Shown here one piece after another: positions 1-12,364 of a DNA stretch of 64,000 bases. Source of the DNA: Magnolia sinica. Taxonomy: Eukaryota; Streptophyta; Magnoliopsida; Magnoliales; Magnoliaceae. The stretch is taken from positions 40,664,501 to 40,728,500 of the forward strand of contig NC_080574.1 in the NCBI RefSeq assembly GCF_029962835.1. The letters are read 5' to 3'. Position 1 is the stretch's first letter; every line of letters begins with the position of its first letter. A model generated the notes under the pieces. The model searched no databases and was not told the origin of the DNA. It saw nothing but the letters and a program-made list of their open reading frames with translations. A program made the translations under genes and the position numbers.

Positions 1-345
1 CCCATCAATGTGGACATTCAACCAACATTGCTCCCAAGGAGTGACCCAAATAGAGCCTAACATATAGTGGGCCTATAGCCTCACATAAGGGCCCAATACA
101 TATCCGATTGGGCCGTATCACATGGGCCTCACATACATCACAATGGGCCGCATCACATGGGCCTAATACATATCACAATGGGCCTTATATAAGGACCTTA
201 TATACATCGCATTGGGCCACACTCATGGGCCTTGAATACATTACACTGGGCCTCATTACACGGGCCGCATATACATCACAATGGGCCTCAAATACGGGCT
301 GCATATACATCACAATGGGCCTTAAATACAGGTTGCATATACAAC
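1..345 (-). mobile_element. Fragment of a minus-strand giant gypsy-type LTR
   Basis: This stretch reads as the reverse complement of the LTR segment around 3100-3560: the conserved 'ccttgggagcaatgttggtt' block followed by alternating GGCCCAT and ATGATGTAT words. The same layout on the same strand occurs at 37480-37880. The element continues off the left edge. At about 345 it switches abruptly to forward-strand LTR sequence. Its likely 5' start reappears at 5396-5438. Short open frames here are translations of the repeat and are not genes. Confidence 0.7.
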
Positions 346-2469
346 CCATCATATCAATCAATTAAGTACACATCAATCACAAATCAAGTACACCACCCAT
401 ACCCCATACCACCTCACCTCTCACAAGTAAACTCTCTTTCTCCCTCCACCCATCCCTCTTTCGTCCAAAATTCAACCAAGCCCATACCCTAACCATCCCT
501 TTCTTACAACATCCATTCCGCCCATCCCTTATCATCCCATCACTTCTCTCTCTCCCTCATTTCTCAAACAATCTCTCTAATAATAAGAAAATCCAACGTC
601 CAAGCCTTACAAGAGAGAGTCAAGTGTGGCCCACTTCTCTACCATCCAATCTCTCATCCCCATCATCAAAACTTCATCATCCTCCATCAAGATCGAAGCC
701 AAGGAGTCTAGGAGTTTAGGATCTACAGAAGAAGGCCGATAGGTGGGTGATCTTAGAATTTTCTCCGTTGATTTCTATTTGTGGGCCCACTTATGATGGG
801 ACCCACTTGATGTGTGCTTTGTATTAAGTGCAAGGAGGGCCCATAGTGGCGGGGTCCCTCCCCTTTACGCATCTCTCTCTCTCTCTCTCTCTCTCTCCCC
901 CTCCTTCATTTTATTACGATGATGAGGCCTTGTGGCCCACCTGGATGGACCCCACCATGAAGTATGTATTTTACCCATGCCATCCACTAAAAAGGCCATA
1001 TAAGGGGTGAAATTCCACTACAGCGTGAGTGTGGAGGTGTGTAAGGGACGCTGCTGCCAATGTTCAGAGGCTACAGTGTCCCAGCTCTTTCAAAGGGAGA
1101 AGTGTGGGACCCACAACAAGCCCCACTCACGATGCATGTATTTAATCCACACTGTCCACCCTACTTCCCAGTTCATTTTAGGGGTTGAGCCGGAAAATGA
1201 AGTTGATCCAAAAATCTGGTAGGCCACACCATCTAGAACATTATTTTAGTAGTTAAAAATTATTGGGGCCCACTGTGATGTTTCTGTGCATCGAAAAATA
1301 CCTAATATTGTGCTTGTTAGACCCTTCATAAACACAGGGACCCAACCGGCGGAGTAGATCTTCCTTATGTGGGCCCCACCTATGAAAGTCCACTAGATAT
1401 AAAAAATAAAAAATATATATATGTTGACGCTGCTGCTTGGAACGGGCAAGGTCAATGGGCCCCACCTCAGGCCCCACCATGATGCGTGTTGAACATCAAC
1501 ACTGTCCATTTGATGGGTCCTCTTTAATTATTGGGGTATCCCAAAAATCAGCCGTACATGGGGCTTAAGTGGTCCACACTATAAAAAGCAGTGGGGTATT
1601 GAACGTCTGCCATTGAAACCCTTTTTTGGGTCATAGAAGTTTTGGACCAATATGAAATTCATTTTTTTTTTTAAATTCAGGTCTTTGTGACCTTATGGAT
1701 AAATTGAATGAAAAATAAACGTTACGGTGGGTCCACGTGGGACCCACCTCTGTGAAGTGGGTTGGCTGGTGTACAACAACTATATAGCTACTGTATTGAC
1801 GTCCATAAGTTTTGTGGGTCTGTAACCCACCTTGTTGTATGATCTACGTGGTCTAGCAGGTGGGACCCACGTGATTTATGTATTGTATCCTCATCATCCA
1901 ATCCAACAACGGACGGTGGGACACCATCTGATATATGTGTTTTATCCCAACCATCCATCATCTGGACGGTGGGACACCACGTGATGTACGGTGGGGCTCA
2001 CCTTGGTATATGTGTTTTATCTCAGCCGTCCATTACGTGGACTCCATGATGTATGTGTTGTATCCACCGTCCATCTGTATGGACCACACGTGATGTGTGA
2101 GTTTTATCTGTATCGTCCATTTGCTAGGGACCCCATCTATATTGCTATTGTTTTGATATCAGCAAGTTCGGTGGTCTAACATGAGTTATGTATTATATTC
2201 CAACCATCCGGGTAGGACCCACTCCACACGTGCTGCACGTGTGGAGGTGGGGCCCACTAGATGTATGCATTGTATATTTACACCGTCCATTTTGGACGGT
2301 ACCATGTGGGGCCTACCATTGATGTATGTATTGTATATCTTCGCCGTCCATCCACTTGACCGGTGCGATCCACTGTGACGTATATGTTTCATGCAGGCTG
2401 TTAATATGCAGGGCCCACCTGTAGCGTGCAGGGCCTGCTACAGCATCCAGGGCCCACCTGTGATGTATA

Positions 2470-3480
2470 TTTGAGGCCCACCTACAATGTCTATTTGATG
2501 CTCAAGTGATGTGCGTAAGGCCAGTGTCATGCGGCCCAGGTGATGTATTTGAGGCTCATGTGATGGGGCCCACCTGTTAAGTATTTATGGTCCATGAGTT
2601 GTGGCCCATCGTGATGTATTTGAGGCCCATTTATGAAGCCCATAGTGATGTATATGCGGCACAGGTATGAGGCCCATTGTGATGTGTTTCTGGCCCATTT
2701 GACGAGGCCCATTATGGTGTATTTATGGCCTATTTGGCGAGGCCTGATGTGATGTATGTAAGGCCCATGTGATGCGGTCTGTTGTGATGTATTTGTGGCC
2801 TGTTTGGTGAGGCCCAATGTGATGTATATGTGGCCCATGCGATGCAGTCTACTTGATGTATTTAAGGCCCATGTGTAGGGCCCACCTATTATGTAGTTGA
2901 AGCCCATGGGTTGTGGCCCATTGTGATGCATTCGAGGCCCATGGGAGAGGCCCATTGTGATGTATTCGTTGATGAGGTCCATTATGATGTATTTTTGGCC
3001 CATAGATGTGGCCTGATGTGATGTATTTTTGGCACATATGACATGGCCTGTTGTGATATATTTTCGGCCCATATGCAAGGCCTGATGTGATGTATGTGTG
3101 GCCCATGTAATGTGGCCCACTTGATGTATATGCGGCCCAGACATGAGGCCCAATGTGATGTATATGATGCCCATTGGTGTGGCCCATTGATGTGGTCCAT
3201 AGTGATGTGTGTTAGGCCCATGTGAGCGGCCCATAGTGATGTGTATTGGGCCCATGTGATGCGGCCCGACGTGTTGTATATGAGACTCATATGATGAGGC
3301 TCGATGTGATGTATAAGGCTCATGTGATGCGGCCTGCTTGATATATGAGACCCTTATGTAAGGCCCATTATGATTGTATGTGATCTATTGTGATTGCATG
3401 GGGCCCATTGTAATGTAATTGTGGCCATTGATGAGGCCCGATGTGATGTATTTATGGCCCAGTGTGATGTATATTAGGTC
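2470..3480 (+). repeat. Tandem array of a roughly 40-bp GGCCCAT/TGATGTAT unit
   Basis: About 1 kb consists of diverged copies of a unit of the form 'gaggcccatgtgatg.ggcccattgtgatgtattt'. Each unit has one or two GGCCCA words (TGGGCC on the other strand) separated by TGATGTAT. Reading through it gives repetitive frames with GPH/HHNG-type residues that are not proteins. Equivalent arrays lie at 1-340 and 37560-37880 (inverted), 15700-16010 and 18935-19060. Confidence 0.8.
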
Positions 3481-5024
3481 TTTGTGTGAGGCCACAAGTT
3501 CACTATATGTTTGGCTTTATGTGGGTCACTCCTTGGGAGCGATGTTGGTTAAATGTCCACGTCGATGGGCAATGATGGTTAAACATCCACATTGTGACCT
3601 TCCCTTAGGCCTTGTTAGGCCGATTATAGAGGTCAATTGTCGAGGTTGATTGTCGAGGTCGAATATCGATTCAGATTATTGAGGCTGATTTCGATTGTTG
3701 GGGCCGATTATCGAGGCTGATTTCGATCGATGAGGCCGATTATCAGTGCCAGTTATCGATACCGATTATCATTATGTGATAGCATAACATCATGATACAT
3801 GCTCATAAGTATTATCTGCATATTTTTTTATGAGATGTGGTTGACCATTGCATATGCCATTGGGAAGGTTTATAAGATTCCTTGATAGGTGGAGTTGCCC
3901 CACATGAGCGCGAGCGGTACGCACAGTTTTGATGCATGGCTAGATGATATGACTCATACATTTGTGTAATGTGACTACTATACGCCCTAGCGATATCAGG
4001 TTCGTAGCTTCCACAGGCATATCGTGGATGGCTAGATGGGATACCGAAAATACTTGGTTCTAGCATATGGGCACTTTGGATGTCCGTAGGGTGAAAGTCC
4101 CTAAAACTCCCATGGCCAGGGGATGCTCCAACATCTAGATCAAGTGGATATACATGAGCGCCCGAGTACCGAATACCAGTAGGCCCCGTCTCCCACTGTG
4201 TCGTGGTTGGTTGAAAGGGGGTGTTGCCTTATCCGCCCAATTCGTAGTAGGCAAAACTAGGCTGAGTTTGACTAGCTCATAAATAGGTCCGCTATCGACG
4301 TGCCGGGTAGGTATTGGCTAACTACTGGTCAGACGGATAGTGAGGTCTCTTCCACTCACCTGGTTACCCGTGATGGGGCGGCAATTTGGTTCCGAGTGTA
4401 CTAAACCCCGATGATGATCCCAGGGATGTACAGTACTGGTAGGTGGAATTATTGAGTAAGAGTTGCATACTCATTCATTCACTCATTATCCACTTGGGTT
4501 GGTGGTGCGTAATTAATTGTTGTGTACCTTCGCATGGCTAGGATTTCGGTTGGGCGCGCGACTAACCTGAGATCAGGAATCTACCACATTAAGTATCTAA
4601 ATTTATGTATGGGATTGGTTTAGAAAAAAGTCTCTTGTGATGGACCCCATAGCCTGCGATACTATGTACTATCATCCCGATTTCACTCCAGCTTGGTCAT
4701 TTCATTCGTATCACATCCTCGGCATATCTAATATTTGACTCACTATGTCTCCGCATTACATAGCTGATATACATTGCTTCCTCAGTATATGATATTGGCG
4801 TATTATGTTTTTATATCGCATACCCTTAATATGGCTGCTAGCATTCATGCCTTGCATCACATAGCCTTAGTACAACTGATAGCATTCATGGACTTACTAG
4901 TATGTTTTCGTTTACTCTGATATTGTATGATTCATGACCTTGCTAGTATTTCTGATGTTGTATGATTTATGACATTATATTTTTGTGCTTGACACTTATC
5001 TTGCCATACACTTTCACCACCCTT

Positions 5025-5062
5025 TAAGCTTTTTATAAGCTTATGCACGATAGATGCGTGCA
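5025..5062 (+). other. Paired hairpins conserved in LTRs (copy 1 of 6)
   Basis: TAAGCTT..ATAAGCTTA forms one short hairpin. It is followed directly by TGCACG..ATGCGTGCA, which forms a second. The same pair sits 369-396 bases before the 3' end of six LTR copies: about 5026, 11652, 17066, 20128, 28528 and 51544. The function is unknown; position and pairing are seen directly. Confidence 0.65.
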
Positions 5063-5395
5063 TGTGGCATTAGGTCGTAGCGACGTTGAGCTTGGAGTGT
5101 GCAGTGGACTTCTGGAGCTTTGATTTTGATATATGTATTTCTCTTTCAGCATTGTATTCAACTGTTTATATTAGTGGATATGTGATGATGATGTTGACTT
5201 TGTGATTTGGGTAAACTTGTGGTTATGCTTATTATGAGACAAATTTATGTTGGAAGATCCTTCTTATAGGATCCTAGGATCGGAACCTAGCATATGAGCG
5301 TTGGGAACCGAGAATGGGGTACTACGGAGGCTGTCGGCACTGGATTCGGCAATCAAGATTCCTGTGAGTCCGATTTTTAGGTTTGGGGCATGACA

Positions 5396-5438
5396 GCGGG
5401 AGTCTAAGAACAGTACGGTCTAAGATACGGGCCTTACA
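5396..5438 (-). mobile_element. 5' start of a minus-strand LTR
   Basis: Read on the minus strand from 5438 this begins TGTAAGGCCCGTATCTTAG. It is clearly related to the LTR starts TGTAAGACCCGTGTCC at 13391 and TGTAAGCCCCGTATCC at 25055. It abuts the end of the forward LTR at 5395. The simplest reading is that the forward LTR inserted into this minus-strand LTR, whose other visible part is 1-345. Confidence 0.6.
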
Positions 5439-6212
5439 GTGAGGGTAATGTACTTAGAAATTTATAGATCCATAAGATGTTATATTGGCTCATGTGGGAT
5501 AATTGAACTGGTGTATTTTTTAGAATATTACCTTTTGAGGCCTCAATAGATGAAAGGTCTGGATCTTGCATGTATGCTACCTTTCTGAATATTAAGTACT
5601 TGATAACTCACATTTTATGAATGCTTATCTCTCTTGAGTTTCACTTACTATGAAGCAAAGGGTGACTTGAGTTTCTTAAGTGGATTAGTAGTGAATGTGT
5701 CTTAATTTAATGTTAATTCTGACTTACATTTTATTACTCAGAAAGTAATATTATAGAATATGAGGTCCAATAATAAACGGACTATCGACATATATCACTA
5801 AATGTTTGACACACTTATCACTGCTTTTCTATAAACGGTTTATATTATTGCTCTTAAATATAAAGTTGTTAATAGGGTGATGAGTGCACATGCCTAATTT
5901 ATGAGACGAGTTACATTCACCATTGGCATCATTTATCATACTTTCTAGACAAAATTATTTGCTTAGAAAGGCGGAGGAAATGTTATTTCCATCTGATCAT
6001 GTGCCAACTTGGGACATGTGTTAGATCTAGTCAATTCATATGATAGTTCCTACGAAAGATTTTTCTTAACTCTTGGTTAATAGATTTATTAGGTGGGCCA
6101 TAAATATATCTATCAAGGTTGAATCTGAAATTGTGGGGGTGCACTCAGATGCATAAACCACTTAATACATAAAATCCAAGTTTAGTCAATATATATTTGA
6201 TAAATGGGTTGA
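5439..6212. other. AT-rich sequence with no recognised gene
   Basis: No open frame, splice-like exon structure or recognisable domain was seen. The region is AT-rich, unlike the GC-rich LTR blocks to its left. It may belong to the same old element as 8299-9872, but I cannot show this. Confidence 0.5.
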
Positions 6213-8298
6213 TGTTCACACCCCAAGTATAGGGTTGCGATGTATTAATAATCTCGATAAGATTGAGGTCGAATCCACATGGACTGAACCTTGTACGTAA
6301 TATGAAAGTAACTAGAACTAGAACTAGACAAAGATGTAATCTAAATAAGAGAAATTTAAGAGAATAATGGTGAAATATTAAACTAAAAACTATAAATTTA
6401 AAGGTGGGAAACTAGGGTGCCAAGGATCCACTTGTAGAAATCAGGGAGATCTATGCTTGATTCATGAACACAACTGGAATCAGAGTCCCATCTTCATCCA
6501 GTTGGAAGATATATCATTAAAATCCAAATCTAAACTTCCTTTGATATAGTTTTCAATAGAAGATAGGTATGAGAATTAGAATTGATTCCATCACAAAACC
6601 ATGCTCATGAGACAAAGCAAACAACAAAATTTAGTCAATCTACATCCAATCTAAGGGAGTTATGAAAGTTAGGAAGGGTTCCATCATCCAACTATGCCCA
6701 GGAGACGATGGTGAACAACAAGGCTCCTACGTTCACAATCCCTGTAATTCTAAGAACATGCTCAAAGCTATCGCAGATCTATTGTAATTTAAGTCACAAC
6801 AAACCATTAAAAACTGAAAGCATTCCTTAATATCAAACTATAATCAAAGAGAATCCATAAAACATGAATAAAAGCCGTAGAAATTTACCCATCACGCTAC
6901 AAGCAAGGCTAAGAGGTTTAACCTAACATGGTCATGCTAAAGTCTCAGAAAAACATAAGGGAAAAGGAAAAAGAATTGAAGAGAAAGAATAGGAAGAAGG
7001 ATGGATGGCTGACCGTGCACTTCTCTTTCCCTTTCTCCACGCTTTCACGTCCCTAGGAGGCCTCCACGGATGATCTGATTCCTCTCTCACGTCCTTTTCT
7101 CCCTCTCTTTTACAGGCGTTGCAAGGTTAGGTCGGCTGGAGTGGAGAACCGACTCCACTTTCGCAACTCTCTCTTGCGTAGCGAAACACAAAGAACAACT
7201 TGCGTTTGGATGAGATACTGGGACGACACACGGCCAAGAAATTTATTTTGGCTCCATGGTTGGGGTAAAGAACCCCCTCTAAAGGCTCCAAACGGTTTGG
7301 ATCAATCATCCAACCACAAAACAATGGCCCACAACTCCCCGCAATGTCCAGAAAAATCGGATGTGCGTATGGTGCGAACGAACCTGCGCTGAAGTGTTCG
7401 GTGGGCCCCACAGTGATGTTTTCAGTGAAATCCACCCTGTTCATTGGATTCCTGGTGAAATTTCAGTCGGAAAGGAGTGACTTTGGTCGAGTTTTGGTGC
7501 AGCCACTGTATAAAATTAATTCGCCGTCCATCCTGCATTTTCTGTGATCCACGTGTATACGTGCGCAAGGGACTAAAAAGAAAGCATGGACAGGGCCTTG
7601 GCCACCCTCTGGAAGCAATGGATGGTCCAGATCAGCTACTTGGATGATGGGTGGGCCCCACTAATCAAAGCTAGCAGACGTGCATTCGTCCGCTGGTTCT
7701 AGTTGTAGGAAGAAGACGGGTCAAACTCGTTGGTTCGGTGCGACTCTAGTGTGCGTGTGCTATGCACACGCACACCCTCTAGGTGGGTCCCATTGTGATG
7801 TATAGGTAAAATCTGTTGTCTATCCATTTTGTCACCTTGTTTATGGGGTTGAGACCGAATTTGAAGCATCTCCAGATATCAGGCAGGCCCCAAATCAGGA
7901 TTTTGGTGGTTGCTCTGTCTATTGGGCCACTTCCATAGTGATTTAATGGCTGAAATTCGACACGTACCGTTAATTTATGGTCCTCAGGCCATATATAAAG
8001 TTTCGAATAGAACGGATGGTGGGAATCCTGTGATCTTGTATTCAGGCCTCTTTAACGTGAATGGTTTAATTTTCTCGGATCTCTGGCATGTAAATTCCTT
8101 GATCTTAGTCCTCCAGGGTCTGTCCCTTGCCTTGGTGACTTTAGAGTGTTAAATCCATGCTTTTAGTACCCCTTTTCAATCCAAGCTTCTAAATTCACCT
8201 TGCAGCACATACACCATTAAAATAAAGCGTTAAACATTATCATGTATACAAAATCAGGTAATAATTAGGGTATAATATGCAATATTTAACCCTCAACA
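6213..8298 (+). mobile_element. Putative non-autonomous LTR-type insertion
   Basis: The segment starts TGTTCACACCCCAAGTATAG and ends ACCCTCAACA, so it has TG..CA ends. The flanking pentamers are GTTGA (6208-6212) and ATTGA (8299-8303), a 4/5 match. The opening block, with 'gaggtcgaatccacatgg' near 6265, is of a kind seen in dispersed plant retrotransposon-derived repeats. The interior holds GGGCCCAC-type sequence at 7390-7720 and no coding capacity. Boundaries are tentative because the duplication is imperfect. Confidence 0.4.
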
Positions 8299-9877
8299 AT
8301 TGACATAAAATTGAAGATTTTCACTAAGAAAACCATATGTTAAATGTTATGGATTAATATGCACATGTTTTATGTCGATGTGTAAGTCTTTGAGACAAGG
8401 TGTCTGTCTGGAATTAAATATATTACATGTTTTAATGATCAAATTGGTAGCCATCAAATGAATGGTTAGAAAGAATTTTGTTAGCGGTCTGAATTCATAA
8501 GATGATTTTTGGATTAATGAGATTTTTAGGCTATATTTTATTATCATTGGAGGCTAGATTTGGACATTTAGGACTCATATTCATATGAGACTATAAGTTT
8601 ATGTGATGAACTGTTTTATTTTACCACCAACAAATGTATCTAATGGCCAAACTTATGCACCTATGGAGCCCATTGTTCAATTTGTCGATCAAGATACTGG
8701 ATAATGAACTTCGACATTTCTCCTCTATATTCAGTTGCCAAATATCTATTGATTGTATTGAATTTTAATCACTAATTAATAAATCAGCCAACTTTTCATG
8801 TGTTAGGGAACATATGATAATGTGATAATGTTGCAATATGATTACATGAAGGTTATACTCTATTTTAATTGTCATCTGTCTATGTATGACAGATTACTCC
8901 AGCCTCTTTGTACTATAGATATAATAAGTTCGATTGACTTTACCACCAGTTGGTTAAATAATGGGCTAGTGAAGTTGGTTGAATGGTAAGAGTACATTTA
9001 GGGCTAAGAAAGTAGGTTGTATTTAAAGCTGGTGATACGACAACTATCATAATAAAAGTGATGCTTAATATCTGTTGCTTGATGGAGTTGTAATTATTGA
9101 CTCTATGAGGTTAGAAATGAGTTCGATATGCTTTGGCTTAATATATGAATAGTTAAAGAGGTTGTAATTGACTGCTAAAGACTTGATTGAGGAGTAAAAG
9201 GAGGAATCCGCCTAAGCAGAGACTCGTTTCTGAGTAGCTAGTTGGTGAGGCAATAACTTGCTAATATAATGATCCCTAGTTGGTCTGAAAGGATGATTAG
9301 CCACATTGGAATAAAGACATGGTTAAACTCATAAGGGAGGTAAAAATGGTGAATTTTTCGTAATAGGCGAAAGCTTAATGGAGCAATGGCGGGTGGAGGT
9401 AAAAGGTCCATGGGCCAAAACTTTTAAATCCTCTGACCAAATGACTATTTAAAAGATTAATAAATGATACATCGAAGGGAATGGGGGTTAACCTAATATA
9501 TGAGCCATCAGTGTTGGCAACCCAACTTATACAAGTAGAGATCTTATTAGATAGGTTCAATGGGTAAAAAACAAGACATGAGGTAGACAATTGCACTAAT
9601 ATAAATAAGTCCCTTATATAATGTACAGTGCGAACAATAATGAAGAGGGATGAGTTTTTGAACTCTTAATGAATCCATAGCCATATGTTTGGTGGTGTAT
9701 CCAATTACTACATACACTTGACAGAATTCACCTATATGGGCGTGGATGTGGAGATCGCTTCGTATAAGAATCTAAGCGAATTCTCTAGAGCACTCATGAA
9801 ATTCAGGTAATGGTGCATGGTCAAAACACATTGAGCCATAGAATCACTTATAAAGGAAAATTTATGTGAGTGGCATG
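8299..9877 (+). mobile_element. Degraded old element, probably the 3' part of a Ty1/copia element
   Basis: AT-rich sequence without intact reading frames. The stretch 9400-9872 has the style of the untranslated region after pol in copia elements, although no protein motif survives. The gypsy nest inserted at 9877/9878. Beyond it, at 51928, the sequence resumes and leads into a polypurine tract (52091-52100) and an LTR start (52101). The copia assignment is inference; no reverse transcriptase motif was found between 8299 and 9400. Confidence 0.4.
9873..9877. repeat. Target-site duplication GCATG, left copy
   Basis: GCATG directly precedes the first LTR base at 9878 and recurs at 51923-51927, directly after the last LTR base of the nest. 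A perfect 5-bp duplication 42 kb apart defines the outer limits of the composite element. Confidence 0.85.
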
Positions 9878-10347
9878 TATAAGCCTCGTATCTTATACCG
9901 TATCGTACCTTAGGCTCCACGGTCTTTTCGGTTGAATTTCGATAACATTCAACTATTATCCGACATTTGTGCGTGACCTAGAGACGCATGTTGTTAACCA
10001 GAGTCAGCTCGACTTGAGACTTGTACCCAAGCGACCGCGCCGTCGCCGCGGTTTCGATGCCGCGTCCCGCCCGCCGATGTAATACCCAGGCCAGGAGATA
10101 TGGGCCTGCGTTCGGTTCGAAGAAAACGCTGCGCGTTGCAAGACCCAAAAGAATCTCTATAATATGTCACCTCAATCAATCAATCAATCCCATCAAGGGT
10201 CAAGTACATCATCACCACACACTTATCCCCAAGTAACCCCAAAAGTCAAAAAGTTCTTACACCACCCTTACCTTTCTTACACAATCTACCCCTAAAGTCA
10301 AAAGTTTCTTACACACCCATCCCTCACCACATCCATCACTCCATCAC

Positions 10348-10381
<34 letters not shown>

Positions 10382-12031
10382 ACAACCCTCTCTCTCTCTC
10401 TCATTTCTCAAACTCACTCTCCCAAGTAAGAAAAAAGATCACACGTCCAAGCTCTTCACCCTCCAAGGGAACTTTGTGTGTGGCCCACTTCCTACCATCT
10501 CATCTCCCATCTCAACCATCAAAACTCCATCATATTCCGTCAGAATCAAAGCTAAGGAGCAAAGGAAGCCAAGGGAGCAAGAAGGAGATGGTAGGTGATC
10601 TTGGATCTCCATTTCTTTATCTTTTTATGATGTAAGGGCCCACTTATGATGGGACCCACCTTGATGTAGGCTTTGTATCAAAGAGGGGCCCATAGTGGCG
10701 GGGCCCCTCCACCCTCGCCGATCTCTCTCTCTCTCTTTCTCATGTATTGTGGACCCCACTATGATGTTTGATCCACGCCGTCCCATCCGTAGGGCCCACC
10801 TTGCTGACCATCTTTGGGTGGGCCTGGATGTAGAGAAACACAAATATTAGAATCAGGTGGGCCACGTCCATGTAGGACTCACCATGATGCTTGTGTTGTA
10901 TGCACACTGTCCAGCATCCAGGGACGCTGGACGTGGGCTAGCAATGAAGTGTCGCTGACAGTGGGAGTAGCTAACAATAAAGTGTGGCTGATAGTGGGAG
11001 TAGCTAATAGTAAAGTGTGGTTGACAGTGGGTGTGCTAACAGTGGAGTGTGGGCTGGTAGTGGGGTCCATGGGACCCATCCACGCCCTTCATCCGTCCAA
11101 ATAGGCCACATGATGGTGTACGTGTTCTATCCAAACCGTCCACCACCCCTGGATGGTAGGACCCACGTCCGTGTGGGGCCCTCCTTGATATCTATCCACG
11201 CCCAGATCCATAGCACTTGTGGTAGACTGAGTGAAAGATACTATGTTTTAACACTGACGACATCAGGCGGTCCGCTATCGAAGAGCCGAGCCCGATATTG
11301 GCAGGCGGATAGTGAGGTCTCTTCCACTCGCCTTATTGCGCGCGATGGGGTGGCAATCTAGTTTGCAGTGTATTAGACCCCGGTGATATTCCGGAGTTGA
11401 GATGTATTGGTATACGGACTTAGATGAGGATTCGTATGATTGAGTTGCATCTCGCATCACATGGCCTTGGTACGATCGACATCATTCATGCCTCGCATCG
11501 CATGGCCTTGGTACGGCCGACATCATTCATGCCTTGCATCGCATAGCCTTGGTACGGCTAATGGTATTTATGGATTCATCAGCATATTCCGCATTACTTT
11601 GATACTGTATAATTGTATTATTACTTTACTCATACACTTTCACCACCCTCTAAGCTTTCCATAAGCTTATGTACGACCATTGCGTGTATGTGACGTTGGA
11701 CCGCAGCAGCGCTGAGGCAGGAGCGCTTAGCAGATCATCTTGGAGCTTTTTATCCATTATCATTGTATTTCTCTTTATGCTCATTGTACTTATAACTTTT
11801 TGATCATAGTAGAAACGTGATGGAGTTTTTGGTTGTTATTTGTGGGTTTTACCTTTGGTTATGCTTATTAAAAATCAAAACTAACGTTGAAAATCTTTCT
11901 CATAGCATCTCAGGATCGGAACCTGGCGAATGGGCGCTGGGAGCCGAGAATGGGTTACTACGGAAGCTGTCGGAGTTGGATTCGACGTTAAAAAATTTTG
12001 TGAGCCCGATTTTTGAGTTTGGAGCATGACA
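9878..12031 (+). mobile_element. Left LTR of the composite, with internal deletion
   Basis: Starts TATAAGCCTCGTATC (the expected TG start has become TA, as in the right LTR at 33751) and ends at 'catgaca', just before the primer-binding site. It is 2154 bp against 3853 bp for the middle LTR. The shortfall is explained by a junction near 11266, where sequence matching 26413 joins sequence matching about 28144, a loss of roughly 1.7 kb. It includes CT repeats near 10350, TAACAGTGGAGTGTGG-type repeats near 10940-11060 and the paired hairpins at 11651-11690. Confidence 0.85.
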
Positions 12032-12036
12032 AAAGT

Positions 12037-12048
12037 TGGTATCAGAGC
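12037..12048 (+). other. Primer-binding site of element A
   Basis: TGGTATCAGAGC lies six bases after the left LTR end. It is complementary to the 3' end of plant initiator methionine tRNA, the usual primer for many Ty3/gypsy and Ty1/copia elements. It is followed by the element leader. Confidence 0.85.
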
Positions 12049-12218
12049 ATAACTTGGGAATAACTGAGGATAACATTACATGTCTGTTATGAGTTTAGAA
12101 TGACTAAGTCCAAAAGTTTGGATAGCTTAGTGATTTTTTTTGTTCCAGACCCTTAACGTGCGTGCCTTCGAGAGTTTTTAAACTTGATAAGCACCCTTGC
12201 CTTTTCCTGTAGGACATA

Positions 12219-12364
12219 ATGCTCAGGAGAGTGACTCGATCGACTCTTGCACCACCACCTGAGACTCCCGCTCTACCACCTACGATCCCCACTTGACCAC
12301 CAGAGATTCCGACTCCCCAGCCTGATGATGTCGTTCCTCTACCAGAGACTGGTGCGGATCCAAT
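12219..12364 (+). pseudogene. Gag 5' end of element A, cut by an insertion
   Basis: The ATG at 12219 begins MLRRVTRSTLAPPPETPA, a proline-rich N-terminus matching the start of B at 29096 (MPRRVTRSTPTPRPKTPA). A stop lies at about 12294. The frame is then cut at 12364 by the solo LTR at 12365; gag resumes at 20524. The start choice rests on its conservation in A and B. Confidence 0.75.

Larger units (their letters stand above)
346..5395 (+). mobile_element. Giant forward LTR (probably solo), 5'-truncated
   Basis: The order of blocks matches the bounded solo LTRs at 12365 and 13391: a CT-rich 5' part, GGGCCCAC blocks, a GGCCCAT array, the 'ccttgggagc' block, the 'ccctagcgatatcagg' block, the paired hairpins at 5025-5062, and the 3' end '..tttggggcatgaca' ending at 5395. 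The first 300 bases or so, including the expected TGTAAG start, are missing, so the left boundary near 346 is approximate. No primer-binding site or coding region follows, which fits a solo LTR. No target duplication could be checked because the start is lost. Confidence 0.7.

Noticed and set aside
2527..3323. Open frames of up to 242 codons on the minus strand
   Set aside because: They read through the GGCCCAT/TGATGTAT tandem array; periodic GPH/HH residues show that the repeat, not selection, keeps them open.
5396..5440. Primer-binding site and leader after the LTR at 346-5395
   Set aside because: The sequence does not resemble the TGGTATCAGAGC site; it reads better as the inverse of an LTR start.
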